Source of the DNA: Leisingera sp. ANG59
Lineage (GTDB): Bacteria > Pseudomonadota > Alphaproteobacteria > Rhodobacterales > Rhodobacteraceae
Assembly: GCF_013317235.1 (NCBI RefSeq)
Contig: NZ_WLCM01000010.1
Location: 62,001 to 126,000 of the forward strand
Direction: 5' to 3'
Length of the DNA: 64,000 nt
The stretch's first letter is position 1; every line of letters begins with the position of its first letter. The notes beneath the pieces are model-generated. The model saw only the letters and a list, made by a program, of their open reading frames with translations. It was not told where the DNA came from and made no database searches. A program made the translations under genes and the position numbers. Below, one piece after another: positions 57,593-64,000 of the stretch.

Positions 57593-60070
57593 ATGGGACT
57601 TTTTTTCCGCTGGCTTCTGCGCCTTGCTGCGGGCCTGATTCTGCTGAGCGTTCTGGCCGCTGCACTGGTCTACTACTTGGCCTCGCAGTCGCTGCCCGAG
57701 TACGAAAAGGAGCTGGCCCTGCCCGGCCTCTCCTCTCCCGTAGAGATCGTGCGCGACAACGCCAATGTGCCGCATATTTTCGGCAGCTTCGGCGCCAGCG
57801 ATGAGGATGTGTATTTCGGCCTCGGCTACGCCCATGCCCAGGACCGGCTGTGGCAGATGGCAGTGATGCGGCGCACCGCCCAGGGCCGCCTGTCGGAAAT
57901 CTTCGGCACCCGCACGGTAGAGACCGACACCTACCTGCGCCGTCTCGACCTCTACAATCTGGCGCGGCAGTCGGTGGAGGTGCAATCGCCGGAAGCGATG
58001 GCCGCGCTCAAGTCCTATGCTGATGGTGTCAACGCCCGGTTGCTGGAAATCAACGAGGACGCATTGGGCCGCGGCGCGCCGGAAATGTTCCTGTTTCAGA
58101 TGCCGCTAGCCCCTTGGCAGCCCGCCGACAGTATTGCGATCATGAAGCTGATGGCGCTGCAGCTTTCGGGCCACATGCGGGAAGAGATCCTGCGCGCCCG
58201 CACCTCGCTTGCGCTGAAGGATGCGGACCGCATCCGGGACATCCTGCCGGCCGCCCCCGGAAAAGGCGTGACCGCCCTGCCCGAATACGCAGATCTGGTG
58301 CCCGGTGCCCCGCAGTTTGCCTCTGCCGCCCCCATCGAGGAAAACAGCCTGCTGTTCCCGGTGGCCCCGCGCGGTCTGGCCGGTGCATCCAACGCCTGGG
58401 CCGCCTCACCCAGCCGCTCGGCGGCAGGCGGCACGCTCCTGGCCAATGACCCCCACCTGGGTCTCAGCGCCCCCGGAATCTGGTATCTGGCGCGGCTGGA
58501 GCTGGGTACCGGCGGTGTGATCGGCGGCACCATCCCCGGCATCCCGGCGGTGATCACCGGGCGCTCCGACGCGCTGGGATGGGGGGTTACGTCTTCCTAC
58601 ATGGATGATCAGGACTTGTTCATCGAAAGGCTGAACCCGGAAAACCCGCAGGAATATCTGAGCGTTGACGGTTACAAGAAATTCATCACCCGCCCCTCGA
58701 TCATCAAGATCAAAAACGAGGCCCCCGTCACCCTGACCCTGCGCTGGACCGACAACGGCCCGGTGCTGCCTGGCTCCATGTTCAACCTGGCAGAAATCAC
58801 TCCGCCCGGCCATGTGGTGTCGCTCAGCTGGACCGTGCTTAGCCCAAAAGACACCTCCATGAGCGCCACCATCGGCCTGATGCGCAGCGCCTCGGTGCAG
58901 GAGGCGATCATCGCTGGAGAGGGTTTCGTTGCCCCGGCACAGAACCTGACGCTAGCGGACAAGGAGACCATCGCGCTCAAGACCGTCGGCGCCTTCCCGC
59001 TGCGCGACGCGGGCCATCAAAGCAAGGGCCGGATGCCCAGCCAGGGCTGGCACCCGGAGAACCGCTGGCAGGGCCAGGCGCCTTATGCGGAGAACCCGGA
59101 GTTCGTCAGCCCCGCGGGCGGCATCCTGGGCAACACCAACAATAAGATCCTGGACCGCCCGTTCCCCAAGCATGTCTCCTTTGACTGGGGCGACACGCAG
59201 CGCATCCACCGTTGGGAAAAGCTGATGCAGAACCGCGAGGTGCACACCCGCGACAGCTTCATCGAGGCGCAGCTGGACACGGTCTCTTACACCGCCCGCA
59301 CCCTGCTGCCGCTGATCGGCGCAAACCTGTGGTTCACCGGCGAGGCCGCGCCGACCGGCACCCGTGAACGCCAGCGCCAGATCGCCCTGACCCTGCTGTC
59401 AGAGTGGAACGGCGAGATGAACGAACATCTGCCGGAACCGCTGATCTATGCCGCCTGGCTGCGCGCGCTGCAGGCCCGCCTGATCACTGACGAACTGGGT
59501 CCGGTCGCAAAATCCTACCGCCACGTGGAGCCGCTGTTCATCGAACGCGTCTTCCGCGACGTTGACGGTGCCTCGGCCTGGTGCGACGTGCGCCAGAGCG
59601 CGCCGGAAGAGAGCTGCACCGACATGGCCCGCCTGGCGCTGGATGATGCGCTGATCTGGATCGAGGAACGCTATGGCGACGCGCTGGAATCGCTGCGCTG
59701 GGGGGATGCACATCAGGCGGTGCAGGACCATGCAGTTCTGGGCGACGTGCCGCTGCTACGCTATTTCGTGAACATCCGCCAGTCCACCAGCGGCGGCGAC
59801 AACACCCTGCAGCGCGGCAAAAGCTCCGGCAAGGACCCCGACCCGTTCCAGAACATCCACGCCGCCGGCTACCGCGGGGTTTATGACTTTGCCGACCCGG
59901 ACAGTTCCGTCTTCATCACCGCCACTGGTCAGTCCGGCCACCCGCTGTCGCGCTATTATGACGACATGGCCCAGCTGTGGCGGCGCGGTGAATACATCCC
60001 GATGTCGCTGGACGAAGAACTGGCCCGCGCCGCGGCAGTCGGAGTGACAAGGATCACCCCCCGCCAATAA
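57593..60070 (+). CDS. penicillin acylase family (S45) protein
   Basis: 825 residues from the ATG at 57593, with CGAGGGA upstream; the frame runs back to 57443 without a good start. Residues 8-28 form an N-terminal membrane anchor or uncleaved signal (LLRLAAGLILLSVLAAALVYY). The alpha region has IVRDNANVPHIFG and GYAHAQDRLWQM. The beta chain should begin at Ser266 (GASNAWAASP), freed by self-cleavage, and NDPHLGLSAPGIWY follows. S45 enzymes hydrolyse amide bonds of acylated compounds such as beta-lactams or acyl-homoserine lactones (PvdQ/QuiP); the latter would matter in a quorum-sensing roseobacter, but substrate is open. Confidence 0.9.
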   Translation: MGLFFRWLLRLAAGLILLSVLAAALVYYLASQSLPEYEKELALPGLSSPVEIVRDNANVPHIFGSFGASDEDVYFGLGYAHAQDRLWQMAVMRRTAQGRLSEIFGTRTVETDTYLRRLDLYNLARQSVEVQSPEAMAALKSYADGVNARLLEINEDALGRGAPEMFLFQMPLAPWQPADSIAIMKLMALQLSGHMREEILRARTSLALKDADRIRDILPAAPGKGVTALPEYADLVPGAPQFASAAPIEENSLLFPVAPRGLAGASNAWAASPSRSAAGGTLLANDPHLGLSAPGIWYLARLELGTGGVIGGTIPGIPAVITGRSDALGWGVTSSYMDDQDLFIERLNPENPQEYLSVDGYKKFITRPSIIKIKNEAPVTLTLRWTDNGPVLPGSMFNLAEITPPGHVVSLSWTVLSPKDTSMSATIGLMRSASVQEAIIAGEGFVAPAQNLTLADKETIALKTVGAFPLRDAGHQSKGRMPSQGWHPENRWQGQAPYAENPEFVSPAGGILGNTNNKILDRPFPKHVSFDWGDTQRIHRWEKLMQNREVHTRDSFIEAQLDTVSYTARTLLPLIGANLWFTGEAAPTGTRERQRQIALTLLSEWNGEMNEHLPEPLIYAAWLRALQARLITDELGPVAKSYRHVEPLFIERVFRDVDGASAWCDVRQSAPEESCTDMARLALDDALIWIEERYGDALESLRWGDAHQAVQDHAVLGDVPLLRYFVNIRQSTSGGDNTLQRGKSSGKDPDPFQNIHAAGYRGVYDFADPDSSVFITATGQSGHPLSRYYDDMAQLWRRGEYIPMSLDEELARAAAVGVTRITPRQ

Positions 60071-60082
60071 AAACGGGGCAAT

Positions 60083-60112
60083 AAAAAAACGGGCGCTGCG
60101 GCGCCCGTTTTT
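60083..60112. terminator. bidirectional terminator between penicillin acylase and hflX
   Basis: AAAAAACGGGCGC-TGCG-GCGCCCGTTTTT: a perfect 8-bp GC stem with A and T flanks suits both converging genes. Confidence 0.85.
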
Positions 60113-60132
60113 CGTTCTGAATGGTGCAAGCT

Positions 60133-61407
60133 TCAAAGCCTCCCGAACTTGGCCTTCTGCCGGTCCGTCCACAGCACAGTGATGTCAAACCCGGTCTCGG
60201 TTTGCTCTTCGCGCTGCACAAGATCCTCCTTGAACAGCCAGGCGCGTTGCTTGCCTTGCGCGAAGGTCAGTTGCAGCAGTTCCTCATGCCGCACGCCCTG
60301 CAGCTTCTCGGCAATGTCAGCCAGCAGTCCGTCCAGCCCCTCGCCGGTCAGGGCTGAGATTGCATGGACGTCTTCCTCGCGCGCCGCACGCTGACGGCGG
60401 GCTTCGGCTTCATCCTCAGACAGCTGGTCCAGCTTGTTCCAGACTTCGATCCGGGCGCGGTTTTCGTCCACACCCAGCGACGTCAGGATCGCCTCCACAT
60501 CCTCTGCCTGCTCCTCACTCTGGTCATGGCTGATGTCGCGCACATGCAGGATCACATCCGCCGCCAGCACCTCTTCCAGTGTGGCGCGGAAGGCAGCGAC
60601 CAGTTCTGTCGGCAGATCCGAGATGAAGCCCACCGTGTCGGACAGGATCACCTCCGGCCCGTCGGGGATCTGCACCCGGCGCATGGTCGGGTCCAGGGTG
60701 GCAAAGAGCATGTCCTTGGCCATCACCTCAGCGCCCGTCAGCCGGTTGAACAGCGTCGACTTGCCGGCGTTGGTATAACCCACCAGCGCCACAATCGGGT
60801 ACGGCACCTTCGCGCGCGAGGCGCGGTGCAGCGTCCGGGTCTTCACCACCTTGTCCAGCTGTCGGCGCAGCCGCACCAGCTGGTCGTCGATGGCGCGCCG
60901 GTCAGCCTCGATCTGGGTTTCGCCGGGTCCGCCGACAAAGCCCAGGCCGCCGCGCTGGCGTTCCAGGTGGGTCCAGGCCCGCACCAGCCGCGTCCGCTGA
61001 TAGCTGAGCGCCGCCATCTCGACCTGCAGCACGCCTTCGCGCGTCGCCGCCCGGTCCGAGAAGATCTCCAGGATCAGCCCGGTCCGGTCGAGGATCTTAA
61101 CCTTCCAGGCCTTCTCCAGGTTGCGTTGCTGCACGGGGGAAACCGGGCCGTCGATCAGGACCAGTTCAATGTCATTCGCCTTCAGGACGCCCGCCAGCTC
61201 TTCGATCTTGCCGGAGCCGAACAGCATTCCCGGATGCGCCTTGGGCAGGCGCACCACATTTGATCCGATCACGTCAAGATCGGGCAAGGCCGCTGCCAGC
61301 GCAACGGCCTCCTCAAGCGCGGGAGCAGCCTCACGGCGTCCCATGTCAGATTTGATTTCCGGATGCAGGACCCAGGCGCGGGTCTGCTTCCTGTCATGCT
61401 CCATCAA
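60133..61407 (-). CDS. hflX: ribosome-splitting GTPase HflX
   Basis: 424 residues. The N-terminal HflX domain has [22 protein letters not shown] glycine-rich linker with [20 protein letters not shown] leads to the G domain: [17 protein letters not shown] (G1), [19 protein letters not shown] (G3) and VWNKLDQL (G4). HflX splits stalled or heat-damaged 70S ribosomes. Its ATG overlaps the hfq stop, so the pair is translationally coupled, as in E. coli and other proteobacteria. Confidence 0.96.
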   Translation of the reverse strand: MMEHDRKQTRAWVLHPEIKSDMGRREAAPALEEAVALAAALPDLDVIGSNVVRLPKAHPGMLFGSGKIEELAGVLKANDIELVLIDGPVSPVQQRNLEKAWKVKILDRTGLILEIFSDRAATREGVLQVEMAALSYQRTRLVRAWTHLERQRGGLGFVGGPGETQIEADRRAIDDQLVRLRRQLDKVVKTRTLHRASRAKVPYPIVALVGYTNAGKSTLFNRLTGAEVMAKDMLFATLDPTMRRVQIPDGPEVILSDTVGFISDLPTELVAAFRATLEEVLAADVILHVRDISHDQSEEQAEDVEAILTSLGVDENRARIEVWNKLDQLSEDEAEARRQRAAREEDVHAISALTGEGLDGLLADIAEKLQGVRHEELLQLTFAQGKQRAWLFKEDLVQREEQTETGFDITVLWTDRQKAKFGRL

Positions 61408-61643
61408 TTGGAGTCTTCACCCTCATAGAGACTGATCGGCTGGGCCGGCATGATGGTCGAAATCGCGTGTTTGTAGACCAGCTGCGACTGTCCGTCGCGG
61501 CGCAGCAGCACGCAGAAGTTATCGAACCAGGTGATCACACCCTGCAGTTTGACCCCGTTGATCAGAAAGATTGTAACCGGAACCTTGGTTTTGCGAACGT
61601 GATTCAGGAAGGCATCCTGAAGATTCTGTCTGTCCGAAGCCAT
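61404..61643 (-). CDS. hfq: RNA chaperone Hfq
   Basis: 79 residues, the short alphaproteobacterial form. Sm1 motif [21 protein letters not shown] and Sm2 motif [12 protein letters not shown] are both intact, with the proximal-face QNLQDAFLN and Lys/His of YKH. The long C-terminal tail of E. coli Hfq is missing, as expected. It helps small RNAs pair with target mRNAs; the candidate small RNA at 40134-40207 may be a client. It starts a unit with hflX and lies after trkH on the same strand. Confidence 0.97.
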   Translation of the reverse strand: MASDRQNLQDAFLNHVRKTKVPVTIFLINGVKLQGVITWFDNFCVLLRRDGQSQLVYKHAISTIMPAQPISLYEGEDSN

Positions 61644-61737
61644 TTTTTATTATCTCGCCTTTGTTCTTGCCGCGCACTGCGGACCAGCACGCACGTTAAA
61701 ATTCAGTATGGAGAAAGAAAAAATAAGTTTCCACCCG

Positions 61738-61761
61738 AAAAACACTTCCCACCTGCGGGAA
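61738..61761 (-). terminator. weak terminator after trkH
   Basis: Minus strand: TTCCC-GCAGGT-GGGAA then GTGTTTTT. The stem is only 5 bp, so termination may be partial between trkH and hfq. Confidence 0.45.
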
Positions 61762-61764
61762 CAG

Positions 61765-63300
61765 TCAGCTGCGCCAGAGGTTCGGGGACAGCAGCGCGAT
61801 GAAGGCCAGCGTCTCTAGCCGCCCCAATACCATTGCGATGCACAGGATAAGCTTGGCCGGGTCGGTCAGAAGGTTCAGCACAATCGGCGCACTGCTGGCG
61901 CTCTCGGTCAGCGGGCCGGTGGTGGACAGCGCGGCAATCGCCAGAACCAGCGACTGTTCAAAGCTGGATCCGACCGCTGCCAGCGCGGTGCTGACCAGCG
62001 CCAGCGATAGCGCAAACAGCATGAAGAAGATCCAGGCGACAAAGGCACCGTTCTTTTGCAGCCGCTTGGTCCGGTCGCCCTCGCCGCTGACAGAACTGGG
62101 GTGTACCAGCCGCTCCATTTCCCGCAGGCCGTTGAGGTAGAGCGCATAAACCCGCAGCAGCTTGACCCCGCCCGCCGTGGTTGCGACACCGCCGCCAAAC
62201 ACGGCTAGCCCCAGCAGGATCATGCCCGGGGTTTCCAGCCCCGACCAGGAGCGGGCGGCCTCCCAGTGGAGGCTTTCGAACCCGGTGGTGGACAGGAAAG
62301 ACATCACCGTGAACAGCGTGCCCCAAAACGCCAGCAGCGCCTGCAGCAAATCCTCGCCAGCGTCCACCTCAAAGGCGGCGAACCAGTGCCGCAGGAACAA
62401 GAGCAGCGGAACGCCAAAAACAATCAGCAGGCCGGTGCGGAACTCGGGATCCTTGTCCAAACGCCCTTGCCCGGACGTCACGGTGTCGCTGGAAAAAGTC
62501 AGCCGTGACAGCGCGAAGAACATGAACAGGAACATCACCATCTCACCTGCAATGCCGCTGCCCGCGTTCTCCACCCCGCCGGTGGCGGAAATGCCGGAGG
62601 TTGCCATCACCGACATCGCATGGCTGAGGCCGGTCAGCGCCTGCTCCCCGGTGATCATCAGCAAGAGCCACAGAACCATGGTCAGCCCGGCATAGACCGG
62701 TGCCAGGGTCCGGGTGACTTGCAACAGCTGGCGGCGCGGGTCCGCGCGTTCCATGTGGCCCGGCCCTGCAGTGCCGCCGCCCGGCTCCCCCTTGGCTGTG
62801 ACTTCGAACCCGCCCAGCGACATCGGCGCCAGCACCGCCGAGGCGGCCACCCACATCAGAAGGCCGCCCAGCCAGCCGACCATCGCCCGCCACAGATGCA
62901 CGCTGGGCGGCAGGCGTCCCGGGTCAGCCCAGATATCGGCACCAGTAGTGGTGATGGCGCTGACCATGTCGAAATATGCGTTCAGGTAGCGCGTGCTGAC
63001 CAGCGCGTCCTGCACCGGCACCGCCAGGAAGGCCGGCAGAACTGTGAAGGTGGCCAGCAGCGATAAGAGCTGCCCCGGCATCCCGTAGCGCGGCACCCGG
63101 TTGCCCATCGACAGCGCAATCAGCACCACCAGGATCAGCCCCGCCAGTCCGGAGTAGAAAAAGCTTTGCGATGTGTGATGGTCGTCCAGTACCAGTGCGT
63201 GGGCGGCCGGCAGCCACATCGCCAATGATGCGATGCCCCAGATCAGCAGGAACAGCGGCAGGCGCAGCACGCCAATGGGGGCTTGGACCACGCGGCGCAT
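61765..63300 (-). CDS. trkH: potassium uptake protein TrkH
   Basis: 511 residues from the ATG at 63300 (MRRVVQAPIGVLRLPL), one base after the trkA stop; the frame is open 22 codons further inside trkA. About ten membrane helices. The four pore-loop filters typical of the SKT family are visible: SAITTTGADIW, MSVMATSGISATGG, SFLSTTGFESL and AIAALSTTGPLT. TrkH is the potassium-translocating pore, opened by TrkA with nucleotide bound. The trkA-trkH pair next to hfq-hflX, with ntr genes expected beyond the window, is a classic Rhodobacterales order. Confidence 0.95.
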   Translation of the reverse strand: MRRVVQAPIGVLRLPLFLLIWGIASLAMWLPAAHALVLDDHHTSQSFFYSGLAGLILVVLIALSMGNRVPRYGMPGQLLSLLATFTVLPAFLAVPVQDALVSTRYLNAYFDMVSAITTTGADIWADPGRLPPSVHLWRAMVGWLGGLLMWVAASAVLAPMSLGGFEVTAKGEPGGGTAGPGHMERADPRRQLLQVTRTLAPVYAGLTMVLWLLLMITGEQALTGLSHAMSVMATSGISATGGVENAGSGIAGEMVMFLFMFFALSRLTFSSDTVTSGQGRLDKDPEFRTGLLIVFGVPLLLFLRHWFAAFEVDAGEDLLQALLAFWGTLFTVMSFLSTTGFESLHWEAARSWSGLETPGMILLGLAVFGGGVATTAGGVKLLRVYALYLNGLREMERLVHPSSVSGEGDRTKRLQKNGAFVAWIFFMLFALSLALVSTALAAVGSSFEQSLVLAIAALSTTGPLTESASSAPIVLNLLTDPAKLILCIAMVLGRLETLAFIALLSPNLWRS

Positions 63301-63301
63301 G

Positions 63302-64000
63302 CTAGAAGTAGTCGATCGACACCTGCAGGAGCCGCTCCACCTCGGGCACGTCATCGGCCATTGCAAACAGGGCGATCACGTCGCCTTCCTCGATCCGTGT
63401 CTCACCTGACGGGCGCAGCATCTCGCCGTTTTTCAGAATGCCGCCGACCAGCACACCCTCGGGAAAATCCGTCTCACGGATCATCTGACCTGCAATCGGC
63501 GAAGTCGAGAGCACCTCGGCCTCGATCATTTCTGCCTCCGCATCGCCCAGGGAATAGACCTGGCGCACCCGGCCGTAGCGGATGTGGCGAAGGATCGAGC
63601 TGACTGTGGTAGAGCGCGGGTTGATATAAGCGTCGATGCCAAGGTGCGGCAGCAGCGGAACCAGAGTCGGATCGTTGATCAGCGCAATTGCCAGCGGGCA
63701 GCCCTCAGCCTTGGCCCGCACCGCGGCCAGCATGTTGACCTTGTCGTCATCGGTCACGGCCAGCATTGCGTCCGCCTTGTCGATGCCTGCTTCGATCATC
63801 AGCGACCGGTCCAGCCCGTCGCCATTCAACACGATGGTGCGCTCCAGCTCCTCGGCGGCGCGTTCAGCGCAGCGGCGGTCTCTCTCGATCACCTTGGCAC
63901 GGATCCGGGAGGTGCTGCTCTCCAGCGCTTTGGCCACTTCCAGCCCGACGTTGCCGCCGCCGACCACCACCACCCGGTCCTGACGTTTTTCTTTCTTGCC
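63302..64000 (-). CDS. trkA: Trk potassium channel regulator TrkA, 5' part outside the window (partial)
   Basis: The last 233 codons are visible. The frame is open to the window end (GKKEKRQDRVVVVGGGN), so the protein start lies beyond 64000; full TrkA has about 458 residues. VVVVGGGNVGLEVAKAL begins the second RCK_N (NAD-binding) domain, DADAMLAVTDDDKVNML-type residues follow, and the RCK_C domain ends the protein (FPEGVLVGGILKNGEML). TrkA is a cytosolic ring that binds NADH or ATP and gates TrkH. Its stop is 1 base from the trkH start. Confidence 0.95.
   Translation of the reverse strand, partial: GKKEKRQDRVVVVGGGNVGLEVAKALESSTSRIRAKVIERDRRCAERAAEELERTIVLNGDGLDRSLMIEAGIDKADAMLAVTDDDKVNMLAAVRAKAEGCPLAIALINDPTLVPLLPHLGIDAYINPRSTTVSSILRHIRYGRVRQVYSLGDAEAEMIEAEVLSTSPIAGQMIRETDFPEGVLVGGILKNGEMLRPSGETRIEEGDVIALFAMADDVPEVERLLQVSIDYF

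Overview
The window is chromosomal DNA from a high-GC alphaproteobacterium, most likely a marine Rhodobacterales species of the Roseobacter group (Leisingera/Phaeobacter/Ruegeria-like). This is inferred from the order hflX-hfq-trkH-trkA, a GTTC-N7-GTTC LexA box before recA, CckA, BdhA next to a patatin, and the general style of the proteins. I see no integrase, transposase, phage gene or CRISPR array. Almost all of it is ordinary, tightly packed core genome, with a few accessory spots.

Layout. 0-9 kb: HD-domain hydrolase (cut by the window edge), class II amidotransferase, SMR exporter, TypA/BipA, VOC protein, DUF1330, AlaS, RecA. 9-18.5 kb: sulfotransferase-like protein, CckA, RsmB-like methyltransferase, GuaB, CaiB/BaiF CoA-transferase, a ferredoxin-ASKHA protein of the corrinoid-activase type, tRNA-Gly(CCC). 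18.5-25.7 kb: a secreted barrel-like protein, the zwf-pgl-pgi sugar operon, a radical SAM protein, a decayed caspase-like gene, Usg. 25.8-34.6 kb: GyrA, DUF6614-like protein, a possible 20-residue membrane peptide, M32 carboxypeptidase and heme A synthase, TrmJ-type methyltransferase, ThiE-like protein, HupE-like protein. 34.6-42.1 kb: DUF4198-like protein, pseudouridine catabolism (PsuK-PsuG), DUF502 protein, patatin, 3-hydroxybutyrate dehydrogenase, a candidate small RNA, an orphan YejA-like solute-binding protein. 42.2-44.2 kb: arsenic operon with an ArsR-ArsC fusion, a second ArsC and an aquaporin. 44.3-50.5 kb: small acidic protein, XRE-cupin regulator diverging from an acyl-CoA synthetase/FrnE pair, Bcr/CflA exporter, TPR protein. 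50.5-64 kb: Mfd, membrane protein, HemB, SYLF protein, 3-hydroxyisobutyrate-dehydrogenase-like protein, penicillin acylase, HflX-Hfq, TrkH-TrkA (TrkA cut by the window end).

Functional groups. zwf, pgl and pgi feed glucose-6-phosphate to the Entner-Doudoroff/pentose phosphate routes and are translationally coupled (ATGA overlap). The arsenic genes form one transcript with a dyad symmetry lying over the -10 box and start codon of arsR-arsC. psuK and psuG overlap at a TTGA junction.

Most worth a second look: (1) a roughly 74-nt intergenic transcription unit at 40134-40207 on the minus strand with a TTGGAC-17-TATAAA promoter, an internal hairpin and a strong terminator; it carries a 10-nt perfect complement to the leader of the divergent solute-binding protein gene; (2) a caspase-like gene with an intact catalytic dyad followed by four separate lesions; (3) the ArsR-ArsC fusion with its start-codon operator; (4) two divergent genes whose ATG start codons overlap each other at 34630-34633; (5) a possible 20-residue membrane peptide at 29054-29116.
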